Assembly: GCA_035771165.1 (NCBI GenBank)
Contig: JAWNZC010000025.1
Coordinates: 2,776,001-2,840,000, forward strand
Direction: 5' to 3'
DNA length: 64,000 bases
DNA from: Paragorgia papillata
Lineage: Eukaryota > Cnidaria > Anthozoa > Scleralcyonacea > Coralliidae
Shown: positions 41,301-52,499 of the stretch, piece after piece
Numbering within the stretch: position 1 is the stretch's first letter
Layout of the letters: every line of letters starts with the position of its first letter
Notes under the pieces: model-generated
The model's input: the letters and a program-made list of their open reading frames with translations, nothing else
Database searches by the model: none
What the model was told of the DNA's origin: nothing
Translations under genes and position numbers: made by a program

Positions 41301-44300
41301 AGGAATGAGTTGAGGAGATTCAACTTATGATGTCATAGACTCAATAAAAACAAAAGGTCATTGTTGTTGTCAACAAAAGGGTCATTGTTGGGTCACTCAA
41401 GCTCGGCCACTTTAATGGCAGCGCTCCAAAACACAAACTTCACATGTAATTTTCATCAGAGAACCATGTTAAGAGAAATTACCAAGTCATACTGCCATTT
41501 GCAAGCCACCATTAGGCTTGTGATTTTTTTTCATGTTTGTTTACGTTTCAAAGTTGTAAGTTTAACCAGAAAACGTTGAACGTTTAAAAACCAATCAATC
41601 AACTTGCAGCGTCATCAGGCAGCGTCATTTCAAAAAAACCTGTCAAAATGATGCTGCAGGTTGATTGATTTGTTTTTAAACGTTCAACGTTTTCTGGTGA
41701 TCGAAACTTGCAACTTTGAAACGTAAACAAACATGAAAAAAATTGCAAGCCTAACGGTGGCTTACAAATTATGGCAGTAAGTAGAATCTAGAGTGTGCAT
41801 ATTGGCACATGTGTGCAAAACGGGGGTGGGGTGGGTGGTTCATGCACCCCCACACCCCCCTGCCCCCTGGATCTGTGTTTGGGTATATTCATGAGTCAGC
41901 ACTGAATAGTGTTGTTTGAATGGAAAAAGAGGGTTGTATGATGATTATTATTAAAAACTCAACTCTAAGACTGATCGTGTTGTAATGAGTATACATATGT
42001 AAAGTGTACATATAGATTTCTAAGTTATGCCATTGCGTTTATGTTACAGAAGACTTTCATGGTTTGTGGGAAAGTTTATTGTTTGATTCAGACGTAAAAC
42101 ACCAGGTTTGTTAATTGTTGTTACGTATTCCAAGCAAGCACTCTGTTACTATCAGTGATGTAGGGTGATTATTCTTTGTGGGCCGGGTGTCGAACCGTAC
42201 TGACATTACTGGCTAACTAGCAATTTTATCAATTTACGTTTACATCGTTTTACAGACAAATCACGTCTCCCCCTTACAAAATCTCTGTAATACTGACCAG
42301 TTTTTGGAAACGCTATGCCCCTGGATACTGTTGCTATTAAATACTTTGTCCTTGTATTTTCATTGAGAAGCGTAATATATAATTGGGATATGGGAGACTT
42401 TTCTTCACTTGATCATTTTGTTTCCTGAGAGTCTTGATGTTTCCCGAGACGAAGTGCTTTGTTATTTCGCTGGGGTTTTCGTTGGATTTTTGCTTGGTTT
42501 AGGCTGTTTAGCTAGACTTTCACTAAGCAGTTGTTGCCTGAGCGGGCAATACTTGTTCACTAAATTGCCCGTGCAGGAAACATTTGATTTGTCTAATCCC
42601 AAGTGACCACAAATGAACCAATAGCAGTCTGAGTTACAACTAGCAAAAATCCAGCTATATAACAATGCAATTTACAACATCTACGTAAGTTCTAGAGGGC
42701 TTCAAAAAATGCTTTATATTTTTTCAAGATGCTGAGCATCAGTTACATGCTGTCATAGATTATTAACATCTTTAATTGTCTATTTTATTATACTTCCATA
42801 GCTTCTTCAATATGCATCAACCACTCTTCTTTTCTGCGACAGGTGAGAATATTTTACCCGGTAACTCTAATGCCCACATACCGGACTTTCTTTTCGTTTT
42901 CCGATACCACTAAGCAACTCTAGATTTTACACGTACTGCACCCACAACTTTCGTAACTCGACGGAGTACGCCAAAAAACATAGTATAACACGCAAAACAA
43001 CGGAAAACAAGCCTTTGTTGATTGAAAGGTTTTTTTATCTATTTATGTATTAAGCAAAATGTTTTCTCGCACTTGAAATTGCTGTCTTAATTGTGAAATA
43101 GGGACTTTAAGATGTTAGGACGACGACGGCTGTTAAAAAGCAAGATAAGTTTTATACAATTTAAAGAAGTCACGGTTAACTAACTATTATATTTGATATA
43201 TTTGAAGTTAGTTTAATGACTTCCAAAACGCCCCAGTATTGCTAAAATGATTGTAGTGTCTCTATTGAAGTCAATCTTAAGCAACAGTACTCATCTTTTG
43301 GTCGTTGACGTCGTCCTGAAGACGTGAAAATGCTCGAAGTGGCGTTGTATAAAGAACGAGGACGGTGTTGAAATTACTCTTGGGACTAAAAATTATTCAT
43401 TTTCTTTGTTTGGCAAAAATAATTATTTTGTTTAGAGGACGTTGTCATTGAGGTTGACGTCGTATATCTTAAAAAGTCCCTAGCAAGCACGGCGATCAGT
43501 CAGAAAAGGTATTATGTTACACGTTGGTGTATTTTGTTTTCCATTTTTAGGGGAGTGGATAGCAACATTATATCATGGAACAAAGTTGTGTTACTTCATG
43601 GTTAGTTATACCTCTACTATTATGACGTTAAAAGTGGTACATCGTGTACATGTGGTACATTTGTGAGCGTGTGTAGTGTATAACAGACGTCCGACAGACG
43701 TCCGATAGACGTCCGACAGATGTCCGACATACGTCCGACCGTAGACGTTCGTAAATGATTCTAAGGCTGGCCCGTTTCAAACGTCGCTCTTCTCATGCGC
43801 CGAACCTAATACAAATAGATTCGACGTTGGAGTGGTTCTGAAGCGGCGTCGATTCAAACGTCGAACTTAATTCGTCCAACCTAATTCCTCAAACTGTTGA
43901 AAACCAGCAAAAACCTTGCGCATTATCAAGGGCAGCGATAATACATTAAAGTAATTTATTCGACGTTTGAATCAGAGTCGCTCCAACGTCGCATAATGCG
44001 ACAGGCCTTGCCGCTCCAAGTACAATCTGCCGCGCTTTGATTCAAATGTCGTTCTTCTACCGCACTTAAAGCCTGGTTTCCATATATAGCCGTAAGAGCC
44101 GGCGGCATGTCTGCGGCAAGGGGCAATGGTCTAATCGCATACAGCTTTTTGTTGCTGGCTAATTCAACACTGTCTATGATTGGACCATCGCCCCTTGCCG
44201 CAGCCATGCCACCGGCTCTTAGGGCTATATGGAAACCAGGCTTAATGCTTGTATTAGGTTCGGCGCAGGAGAAAAGCGACGTTTGAAATGGGCCAAACCC

Positions 44301-47300
44301 CAGCCAGGGATCGAACCTGCAACCTTCTAATACTGGACGGTCGGTTAGACGCTCTATAACCATCGAATTATATACTGAGTTAACGAAATACTGAAGTTTC
44401 GAGCCGAGTCTTTCATCGCATTTTACTCGGATGAAGTGCTCCGCTCGAAACGTCAGTAGTTCGTTATAAAAACTATTTTCGGCAGTTTACCATCTTTTGA
44501 CTTAGCTTATAATTTGCTTATATTTTTTATGTTTGTTGCAGGTCCTCCTGGGACTGGAAAGACCTCGTTGTGTAAAGCTCTGGCCCAAAAACTTTCTATC
44601 AGATTATCAGACAGGTACATATACCTTAGGAATTGGAAGATTGCAATGCACAACAACTAAGCAATACCCAAGCTCCTCCCACTTTCATCGCAATTTTGTT
44701 CTTTCTTTAACCCACTAACCTTTACTATGTCATTGTCACCGTATTTTTAGCAATTTTTACATAAACAAAATTGTCCTGAAATTGCACAAAATCTCATATT
44801 TTTATCTTATATAAAAACATAAAAGAAATACTAGAAACCTGCACAGAGGTATGGATTTACTACATTTAGTTTTCACCATTTTCACTTAAAATTCCTCTTA
44901 TTCGTAGGTTTTCTTATGGTCAGCTTGTAGAAATCAATAGTCATAGTCTATTCTCGAAATGGTTTTCCGAGGTATTTTTACATCTATCCGTTGTATTGTG
45001 GATCTATACTTAACCGAAATATATTCCATTTTTTGTGTGTCTGTATACTGTATTATAAAATAAGGTGTCCTCTACGCACGCTCTGATTGGCTGACTGGGC
45101 TCCGTGCATTTATAAGAGAACAGAGATCATGAATGGTGTAGAATGGCATCAGCTGGCAGGAAAAGCCCGTCAAATTCCAAAACTACCTTACTTTTAGTTT
45201 GATTTTTTCTCTACTTATTTTATAAAACAAATAAAACATATCGCTCCTGTGCATATGTACTCTTATAAAGGTTCGTTTGACGTGATTTGAACACGAAAGA
45301 AGCGTAAAGGTACTCGACCATCGCCTCGTGCCTCTACTCAACTTCTTTCGTGTTCAAATGACGCAAACGAACCTTATAAGAGTACATATGCACGGAGCTT
45401 TATGTTTTATTTGTTAATTAGATGCACAGATGACGTCATAGCGTGTAAGTAACAAAAAATACGCCATAACGGGTGTAGTGACATTGCTGATCACCGTGAC
45501 TTGTGCGGAAACAAAAATTATATGCACTGCCGCCAAAAATGAATAATTTTCTTAGTTCTACATTCATTTGTAAGTAATAAATCAAACACGAGTTTGAGTG
45601 TTTCATCAGGGGTTCGGAACACGAGGAAACAAATAAAAACCGAGGGCGCAGCCCCGAGTTTTTGGAGTCCCCTGATGAAACACGATAAACGAGTGTTTGA
45701 TGTTGCTCCTCAAATGAGTATTCGCTGATCGCGATTTGCGGTGTTTTCTTCGTTGATTTCAATATGCAGATTAAGAAATGTGATCCAGTTCAGTAGGAAG
45801 TTTCCTACAGGTTTTCGTTAGTTATCAAAACTCATGCATGTGATGTGGTATACGTTCATGGATTGGCTACGATAATTCATGAATTATTAATGAGTTTGAG
45901 AAGTGCTATTTACAATATGAGCGACCGTGTTGTATCGGATTAATGCATGGATATACAAACTCGAGCTGAAGGAGAGAGGTATGTCCGACTTGCAAGGCAA
46001 CAAAATTGCGTTGCAAGTTGAAGAAAAATGTTGCCCGTATTACCTCACCTTAAAGTTCTATTTAAAATTTTTAGTGTTTTTTTTTTGGTCCACGGAACTC
46101 GTCATTATTTCTGTTAATCGCTATTCTTTTAGAGTGGCAAGCTGGTGATGAAAATGTTTCAGAAAATTCAAGAATTAATTGATGATAAGGAAGCTTTGGT
46201 TTGTGTTTTAATTGACGAGGTCAGTGTTTGTCAAACGAGGTCAAACGAACGAACGAAAGCATGAATGAATGAATGAATGAATGAATGAACGATTTTACAT
46301 TTATCTAGACTATTATTTATTTTACGTCGCTCACTCGCTCTGTAGGTCGAAAGTTTGACTGCTGCGCGAAAATCTGCGTTAAATGGTCAGGAACCATCCG
46401 ATGCCATTCGTGTTGTTAATGCACTTCTAACGCAAATTGATCAAATAAAAAGGTAATTTAACATATTACCTGATAGTGGTGGTGATAGTGATGGTGGTGG
46501 TGATGATGGTGGTGGTGGTAGTAATGATGATGATGGCGATGGTGGTGGTGGTGGTGGTGATGGTGGTGGTGGTGGTGGTGGTGGTGTTGGTGGTGGTGAT
46601 GGTGGTGGTGGTGGTCATAGTGATGATGGTGGTGGTGGTGATAGTGATGATGGTGGTGGTGGTGGTAGTGATGGTGGTGGTGGTGATAGTGATGATGATG
46701 ATGGTGGTGGTGATAGTGGTGGTTATGATGATGATGGTGATAGTGATGGTGATTATGGCATCTGATGGTGATGATGATGGTAATGGCGATAGTGCATGAT
46801 GATCATTATTTTCTATATTATATTTAAGAAGCACGATTCACACCATTTCTTCAATAATCAACACGGGGTTATTGAATGTGAGCTGTTCAAAACTGAATTA
46901 TGCTCTTTTCACAATCTCTTTCAGGTTTCCGAACGTGATTATTTTAACAACATCAAACATCACAGGTGCAATCGATTTGGCTTTTGTTGACAGGTTTGTC
47001 AAACTTAGTTTTTTTACCATGTACTGCCGGAAGTATACCATATACTATTGTATTTAAATCAACTAAGCACGTCTCGATAGGAAGAAACCAGTTTATTGTT
47101 TTAATTTGTTATCTCGACAGCTTGTACAGCACGAACTAACGAAACATTTGTGATTATTGTATCATTTATATAGAGCTGATATCAAGCAATATATTGGTCC
47201 TCCTTCACCAAAAGCAATTTATAAGATATATCATTCTTGTATTAAAGAACTTGTCAGAGTAAGTATTTTTGAAAGGGAATCATATTAAAAATAGTAGAGT

Positions 47301-50300
47301 GCAGCGTAGGCAGTGTTTTGGATAGAGCAAAGTGAAAAAGTGATAAACTTCATTGAAGTTATGATAGTTTCTTCAACTAAAATGCATGCAATAAACATGC
47401 GGACAACCCCACTCCGTGGTCGGTTAGCGCGCTGTCTCTCACCAAAAAGTTAAGCCCGGTTAGATGGGGTTAGTACTTGGATGGGTGACCGCTTGGGTTT
47501 GTCGACTGAACTTGGAACTCATGTGAGTAGAGTTGTAGTTGATCTCTCCTGTGCTTCGAGGGTTTTTCGCCGGGTTCTCCGATTTTCCTCCCTCCGTAAA
47601 ATCAACACCTAATATCTTAGCTGTGATCCGTCGTCTGAGCTGTGTCGTATGACAGCTGCCTGGAGCGCCTTTGATACACCTCGACACGGCTACGTTGATC
47701 TCCGTCCTTCGCAATTCAGCCGCTAGCTGCGAGTAAGGACGACTAGCCCCCAGTCCTTTATCCTTATAGGTATAATGGTGATCTTCATTATAGACCTTAT
47801 TCAAAAATGGTCGCCGAATTAAAATTCTTTTATATACATATAAATTAGCCCTTATGAACTCGTTTTCATGTGTGAAATTCAAAATAATTTTTACTTTAAA
47901 ACGAGGTCATAAGGGCTAATTTATATGCACATAAAAGAATTCTAATTCGGCGGCCATTTTTGAATAAGGTCTATTGAAACGTTCTATTTATATTAAGCGA
48001 CAAGATTTATGCAATTTAGTTTGTTTTTTTATATTTCTTGGAAACACGACTTTCTCCACACATGAAAACTTTGAGGGTATAAGAATTTTCAACAATCATG
48101 ATGTATCTGTATTAGTGTATTGTCTATTTTGTTTTATAATAACATTATTGTCTTTAGACCAGCATCATTTCACCTGCAACGCAAATATTAGACTTGAGGT
48201 GAGAAGGTTAATTGTATTAGATTACTGTGATTTATTTGGATATGTTTTATATCGTTTCACGCTCAACTTTCTTTGATTTTCTTGTTTTGTTTTATTATTG
48301 GATTCTTACCCTACACAAGAGCTCTGGAGGTTCTCAGGTTGGTCAAATTCTGCTTTACACAAACGCTATACCCTGCTCATCAGAGCCCCTTTCCGACATA
48401 CGTAGGCTTCGGGGGAAAGTGGGCTCTGCCAACAAACCGTCGATCTTCGCCACAAGTTTGGGGAGAGTCAGTCAGGTTTTTTGGAGAGCACGAAAAAAGC
48501 GTAAAGGCTCTAAATACAAACTTCACACGTAAAATATCACCTTTTCTTCAACGAATTTTTGAAATGAAACTTTGCGCGATTACTAACTACCATAACGTCT
48601 TTATGATTGTGCAAAAACATTGCCAACAATATTTTCATCAGAGAACCACTTTAGATTATTTATGATTTTGAAACTCGCTACAAAGTTGCTCCTTTCCTTT
48701 TCTTTAGATTTGTCGATAATGACGTCACACACTGTAGCCTCAAACTCAAAAAGATCGCTGAGTAAGCATAACCCAATATCTTTACATCTCAGTTTATATA
48801 GCTTTGTCAACAGAGGAATTGGCAAAATCTTAATTTTTAAACTTTTTAAAGGACATTGGCAATAAAAATGAAGTTTGTCTAATTTGAAAGAACTCATAAA
48901 ATTGTAATAGAACATCCTTTACAACTTTTTCGTATCTCTCTTCGTTTTCAAGATATTTCAATTTGTTTGATATGTAAATGAGATGGTCTCTGACGTCAGG
49001 TGTGGGGTAAAATATTTTCACATGTAGCAAAACCAGTTATATCTCTAAGTTTGTTCAGCGAAATCATTTGAAACTGTGCACATAAAAACTCCTTGCGACG
49101 CTGAACATTTCATGTTAGATATGTAAGTGATGTTGCTCTGAATAAAAATATTTTACCCCACTCATGACGTCAGAGACCATCTCATTTACATATCAAACAA
49201 ATTGAAATACCTTGAAAACGCAGAAAGATACGAAAAAGTTGTAAAGGATCTTCTATTACAATTTTATGAGTTCTTTCAAATTAGACAAACTTAATTTTTA
49301 ATGCCAATCCCCCTTCAAACTTTTTAAAGGACATTGGCAATAAAAATGAATTTTGTCTAATTTGAAAGAACTTGTAAAATTGAAATGGAAGATCTTTTAC
49401 AACTTTTTTGCATCTTTCTTCATTATTAAAATATTTCAGTTTGTTTGATATGTAAATTAAATGATCTCTGATGTCAAGAGCAGGGTACAGTATTTTCATA
49501 CATTACAAAATCACTTACACCTCTGATTGCTCAACATAAAATGCTCAGTGTCACAAGGCATTTTTATGTGCACAGTTTCAAGTTATTTCGTTAAACAAAC
49601 CTAGAGATATAACTGATTTTGCTTAGGTGTGAAAATACTGTACCCTGCTCCTGACGTCAGAGGTCATCTAATTTACATATCGAACAAACTGAAATATCTT
49701 AATAATGAAGAAAGATACAAAAAAGTTGTAAAAGATCTTCTATTACAATTTTGCGAGTTCGTTCAAATTAGACAAACTTCATTTTTACTGGCTGTTTTCG
49801 TGTTTGGCTTCGTCCAAGATTTAGGACGAAGTAACCCGTTGAAGACCTGTTTAACCGGTTCTCGTTTTGTTTTCTGCTCTGATTGGGACTGGGTTCGAGA
49901 TTGTAACCAAGCAACTGACATGCATGCGCAATGGGAACCAGTCACGAATACAGCAGAGCCTACTTTTCTTCCTCTGTCTCAGCGAGGAAATAAGGAAAAG
50001 AAGGCTCTGCTCGCAGGGTATTTGAGATAATGTCCTTTAAAATGCACGGAACACGAGTTTGGCAAACGCGACTCGATTTTCCAGGTTTCCAAAGCGAAAT
50101 AAAATAACTTCGAAAGCGAATAAGATTATTTCTAAATTATAGAAACTATTTTAAAATATCATAAAAGGTGCCATCTTTAATTATTTTTTTCTAGAAAAAG
50201 TTATGAATTAAGTGGCCGTACGCTGCGTAAATTGCCATTTTTGGCCCACGCTCTTTACTCTCAAGTGAGTATATACATCAACATTACAACATTATGAGCT

Positions 50301-51057
50301 TGCAATGCTGATAATTTATTGCATTGTAATCAATATCTGACTCAAACATTGTATCGCACACTTCCTGCAAATTTTGCCAAATGCCTGGCATTTCTTTCAG
50401 TGATTCTAAAGAATTGCGCGTGCGCTCTAGGAACGAGTGGCGCTTGGGAACTCTGGTCGCGCGTGATCACCATAGCAATAATATGGTGATTGATGTCTAG
50501 AATTCGTTTTGGTCCCCCACTCAAAACCCCTTTATTTTAGCTTTATTGTCGAACAAATTGAAAGGTTTATGAATGTAGGTATACAAAAATTTGTTGAATT
50601 TTTATGCTATATCTCAGTCAAAACGTTGGAAACCCAACCCGTCAAAAGCAACCTGATATGCACTAATATTTTATTCAACATCTCGTATGCAAACGCTACC
50701 ACTTAGGAGCACATATGATTATGAATTTGCAACCTTAGCTCTCCATCTGAGCCTCAGTGGCGCAATGGTTAGAGCGTCTAACCGGTCATTAGAAGGTTGG
50801 AGATTCGAACCCTGTCTGGGGATCAGAAATCTTTTCTGAGTAACTGAGCTTGACGAACGTCCACCGAACTTCTGTTACATATTACACCAAGCTCGCAAAC
50901 GTACCACATGCACTACATGTATACGTACAACTTATGTCAATATTTTATCTTCCTTTCACTCTAGTCTCAAACCGTGTGTTTGGAGCAATTTCTAGATTAT
51001 CTTTCGTTGGTTGTTGACAAACAGTTCAAGGAGAAAGCAGACTTATGCTCGGCATAA
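38343..51057 (+). CDS. TRIP13: Pachytene checkpoint protein 2 / TRIP13 AAA+ ATPase, 17 exons, 426 aa
   Basis: Exons: 38343-38428, 39397-39562, 40298-40418, 42050-42105, 42802-42842, 43551-43600, 44542-44614, 44908-44971, 46133-46219, 46346-46452, 46925-46993, 47174-47258, 48158-48198, 48320-48337, 48708-48761, 50195-50264 and 50965-51057. They total 1281 nt, in frame. An N-terminal adaptor-binding domain (LHVEIFQNS...[15 protein letters not shown]...[19 protein letters not shown]) precedes the AAA+ core. That core has Walker [12 protein letters not shown] (Lys180), pore region LFSKWFSES, Walker B VLIDEVES (Glu248), sensor-1 LTTSNI and [14 protein letters not shown], then the small domain with [20 protein letters not shown]. 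The family remodels HORMA proteins (MAD2, HORMADs) with p31comet, acting in spindle-checkpoint silencing and meiosis. The length is close to the human 432. Exon 14 is an 18-nt microexon. Confidence 0.96.
38639..38882. mobile_element. 244-bp foldback element in TRIP13 intron 1
   Basis: Arms aaatcaattaaggttgtcct, ggccaaagcc and aaggtcaaagccaagcgcg pair nearly perfectly. Highly symmetrical, so it is probably a recent insertion. Confidence 0.75.
39950..40235. repeat. Foldback array in TRIP13 intron 2
   Basis: Outer arms cgtgttttaccaggggttac / gtaacccctggtgaaacact enclose three internal copies of a cctcgtaattttcattgt unit. Relatives with a gatgaaacactc loop sit at 36905-36995, 45595-45690 and 58715-58805, often next to tcatgaattattaatga. 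Confidence 0.6.
40450..40471 (+). repeat. G22 homopolymer
   Basis: Uninterrupted G run about 30 nt after the exon 3 donor of TRIP13. Confidence 0.95.
40534..41128. mobile_element. 595-bp TTAA-flanked element in TRIP13 intron 3
   Basis: Starts TTAAGGTGGCTCCCTA and ends TAGGGAGCCACCTTAA (16-bp inverted ends counting TTAA). The inside is unrelated to the other foldbacks and has no ORF with recognisable domains. Confidence 0.75.
41130..41475. repeat. Inverted repeat with tctctgatgaaaatat ends
   Basis: Left tctctgatgaaaatattgtt; right aattttcatcagagaacca. ggccactttaatggcagcgc / gtgctgccattaaattggcc form an inner pair. Fragments are at 25390-25410 and 48610-48655. Confidence 0.55.
41507..41762. 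mobile_element. 256-bp foldback element in TRIP13 intron 3
   Basis: Arms gccaccattaggcttg, catgtttgtttacgtttcaa and gaaaacgttgaacgttta pair with the right half. Confidence 0.7.
42110..42800. other. TRIP13 intron 4 without recognisable features
   Basis: The ORFs at 42409-42665 show no domain or codon pattern that I recognise. A short self-complementary piece around 42530 (gcgggcaatac / gcccgtgc) is all I see. Confidence 0.4.
43101..43480 (-). mobile_element. 380-bp TA-flanked MITE, diverged member of the 366-bp family
   Basis: Ends GGGACTTTAAGAT and aaaaagtccc with TA outside. The inside is in reverse orientation to 1248-1613 (agtcacggttaacta, gacgtcgtcctgaagacgtg). Confidence 0.65.
43684..43745 (+). 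repeat. Short 10-bp tandem array (acgtccgaca)
   Basis: About six units of acgtccgaca/acgtccgata in TRIP13 intron 6. Confidence 0.8.
43769..44295. repeat. Nested foldbacks in TRIP13 intron 6
   Basis: Outer arms ggcccgtttcaaacgtcgct...gcgccgaacctaatac. Inner hairpin 44068-44243 with arms aaagcctggtttccatata and ccgnggcatg...ggggcaatgg. The outer type recurs at 56737-56848; the inner end type (agcctggtttccatata) recurs at 55565-55893. Confidence 0.6.
44278..44365 (-). ncRNA. tRNA-like sequence with expanded anticodon loop (pseudo)
   Basis: The minus strand has GATGGTTATAGAGCGTCTAA, a 14-nt loop, TTAGAAGGTTGCAGGTTCGATCC and a final GGCTGGGG. D and T arms are recognisable, but the loop is too long for a tRNA. 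Compare 50751-50824. Confidence 0.45.
45227..45417. mobile_element. 191-bp foldback element in TRIP13 intron 8
   Basis: Arms aaacaaataaaacata, tgcatatgtactcttataaa and ggttcgtttgac pair with 45335-45417. Confidence 0.65.
46254..46290 (+). repeat. Short (gaat)n microsatellite
   Basis: About seven gaat units preceded by gaacgaacg, in TRIP13 intron 9. Confidence 0.8.
46473..46787 (+). repeat. (ggtggtgat)n-type microsatellite in TRIP13 intron 10
   Basis: Degenerate ggt/gat/agt trinucleotides beginning about 20 nt after the exon 10 donor. Poly-Val/poly-Thr ORFs on either strand are artefacts. Confidence 0.95.
47405..47725 (+). mobile_element. 5S-rRNA-derived SINE, copy 2
   Basis: Head ctctcaccaaaaagttaagc, ggttagtacttggatgggtg and accgcttggg. 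Body gagggtttttcgccgggttc, tccgattttcctccctccg, aaaatcaacacct and gcctggagcgcctttgat. Same plan and orientation as 22300-22665, with different tail lengths. TRIP13 intron 12. Confidence 0.8.
47790..47975. mobile_element. Foldback MITE with gaccttattcaaaaatggtc ends
   Basis: Arms tagaccttattcaaaaatgg, cgaattaaaattcttttata and taaattagcccttatga pair with the right half. A distant relative of the agcctttctggcctcg family. Confidence 0.65.
48320..48337 (+). CDS. TRIP13: 18-nt microexon 14 of TRIP13
   Basis: AGCTCTGGAGGTTCTCAG lies between acacaag and GTTGGT. Joined to exons 13 and 15 it reads LDL-RALEVLR-FVDNDV, matching the family pattern LR.LE..GF.EN.V. Without it the frame still holds (18 nt), but six residues of a helix in the small AAA domain are lost, so skipping would yield a shorter in-frame isoform. 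Confidence 0.8.
48846..49318. mobile_element. TTAA-type foldback, tandem copy A (TRIP13 intron 15)
   Basis: Starts TTAAAGGACATTGGCAATAA. Arms gtttgtctaatttgaaagaa, gatatgtaaatgagatggtc and ctgacgtcaggtgtggggta are mirrored. Copy B follows immediately. Confidence 0.65.
49324..49790. mobile_element. TTAA-type foldback, tandem copy B, right end replaced
   Basis: Starts TTAAAGGACATTGGCAATAA again with the same arm words. Its right terminus is lost where another element (49783-50026) abuts. Confidence 0.6.
49783..50026. mobile_element. Relative of the 274-bp 9-bp-TSD MITE
   Basis: Ends ggctctgctcgcagggta like 31243-31516 and contains acgaatacagcagagcctac. The inner part (aaccagtcccaatcagagc type) is inverted relative to that copy. 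Confidence 0.6.
50751..50824 (+). ncRNA. tRNA-like sequence, probable SINE head or pseudogene
   Basis: GCCTCAG acceptor pairs 6 of 7 with CTGGGGA; D arm GCGCAATGGTTAGAGC; anticodon stem TCTAA/TTAGA with loop CCGGTCA (reads GGT but lacks U33). The T stem is poorly paired around TTCGAAC. Looks like a decayed tRNA-derived element in TRIP13 intron 16. Confidence 0.45.
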
Positions 51058-51447
51058 GGAAAGAACAAATAATTGTAATTATTTAATTATCCTCCCGAAC
51101 AGAATAATATGCCCACTTTATTCCCAGAATATTTTTATTGAATATTTTTCAGTGTAGAAGATATATTCAACCGATACCAGTTGAGACCAGAAGGAGAACC
51201 TTCTTACATAATGTATTTTTTTCTCTCTTTTATATTACATAAATTTTAAGTTCAAACAGAAAATTCTCAAGGCTTCTTATTGGAAGAAAGGGGACCGGGC
51301 TTATTAAAAATATCAGCGAAAACCTAAAACAAATGACAAGAAATTTGAAATATATTTCTTCCGAAATGCTACCCTTATGTAAAACAGAGCTTGGTAACAA
51401 AGTCTTAAAATTGTCAATAGGGGATGAGGGGATATGTTCAAATGAAG

Positions 51448-51453
51448 AATAAA
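51448..51453 (+). terminator. Probable poly(A) signal of TRIP13
   Basis: AATAAA about 390 nt after the stop codon. No nearer canonical hexamer was seen in 51058-51447, which otherwise shows nothing. Confidence 0.4.
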
Positions 51454-51579
51454 TTACGCTATCATTGATTTAACGGTCATGGAGACTAAAACCCGGTTAT
51501 ATTTGGAGCTAGAGCTTTTACGGTATTGCTAGATATTTTTTAACTTTTCGCTTTCCACGCTGATGCAGTTGACCCTTTT

Positions 51580-51810
51580 ATGCGCACTGTTGTGTGACAA
51601 CTTTTAATTCTGTCTAATGCCAGACGATTTTAGAACTCAAAGGGGAGTCCTGCATGAAAGGGTTACACCATAGACAATCTAGAAATCTTCTGGATTGATT
51701 AACCCTTTAGCTCGCATTGTTGTTGTGGGCAACTTTATCCTTTCACTCTCGCGCCAGACGATTTTAATCGTCAAGGAGAGACGTGTCGGAAAGCCACGTA
51801 AAGGTATTTG
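51580..51810 (+). repeat. Relatives of the 125-bp intronic unit (gccagacgattttag)
   Basis: Words gtctaatgccagacgatttt and cgccagacgattttaatcgt with flanking ttaaccctttagctcg. Spacer between TRIP13 and MBTPS1. Confidence 0.5.
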
Positions 51811-51813
51811 TTT

Positions 51814-52125
51814 TTAAAGTGCCTATGTCATCCTCAGGGACTTTACATATTTATACTAATTGGAACATTCTGAGAAGATTTGTAATATATCTTCTCAGGC
51901 GAAAATTTATCTTCATGGATTTTTTTGCCGTTAAAGTTGACGGAAGTGACGTCGAAAGAGGAATCTGCAAAGTGGTTTTCATATAGACAAATTCCTCTTT
52001 CGACGTCACTTCCGTCAACTTTAACGGCAAAACAATCCATGAAGATGACATTTTCGCCTGAGAAGATATATTACAAATCTTCTCAGAATGTTCCAATATG
52101 TAAGTTTAAATATGTAAAGTATTTA
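51814..52125. mobile_element. Foldback element, aaagtgcctatgtcatcctc family, copy 2
   Basis: Arms tctgagaagatttgtaatat, gttgacggaagtgacgtcga and gaaagaggaat. Close to 31741-32070 but with the outer right end decayed. Confidence 0.7.
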
Positions 52126-52499
52126 AACTGTAATAAAAACGCATTAATCCCCTAGGGTATCATTGTCAAATATTCTGCGAATTTACGTCGACGGAGCTGC
52201 GCAATCGTTTTCTGCATACGTGTCTAACGATTGTGTACACTGATCAGAAAACAATGCGCGTTTGACGGAAAATTCTGGTCTCCATGCCCCAACTCCTAGC
52301 AACCAATCAAAAGACTGCGATGCAAACACGTGACATAATATTCAATTTCAATATGGCAGCCATATACTCTCACACATTTTGAATTATCATTCCTTGATTC
52401 ATTGCGACTAAATAATATACGTAATTTCTTTCTTTTACCCGTGTGACCCATGTCAAATGGGAATGAGGGTTTTCGAGAACGTCAAGTGTTCCCGTTGAT

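Noticed and set aside
43956..44363. 135-codon minus-strand ORF
   Set aside because: Spans nested foldbacks plus a tRNA-like block; both halves of the ORF are mirror sequence, not coding.
46466..46834. Poly-Val/Met and poly-Thr/Ile ORFs
   Set aside because: By-products of a ggt/gat trinucleotide microsatellite in TRIP13 intron 10.
47460..47882. 140-codon minus-strand ORF
   Set aside because: Covers the antisense of a 5S-derived SINE and a foldback; no domain.
48198..48708. Direct splice of TRIP13 exon 13 to exon 15
   Set aside because: Frame would hold but the conserved LE.. helix residues would be missing; the 18-nt exon at 48320 supplies them exactly with AG and GT borders.
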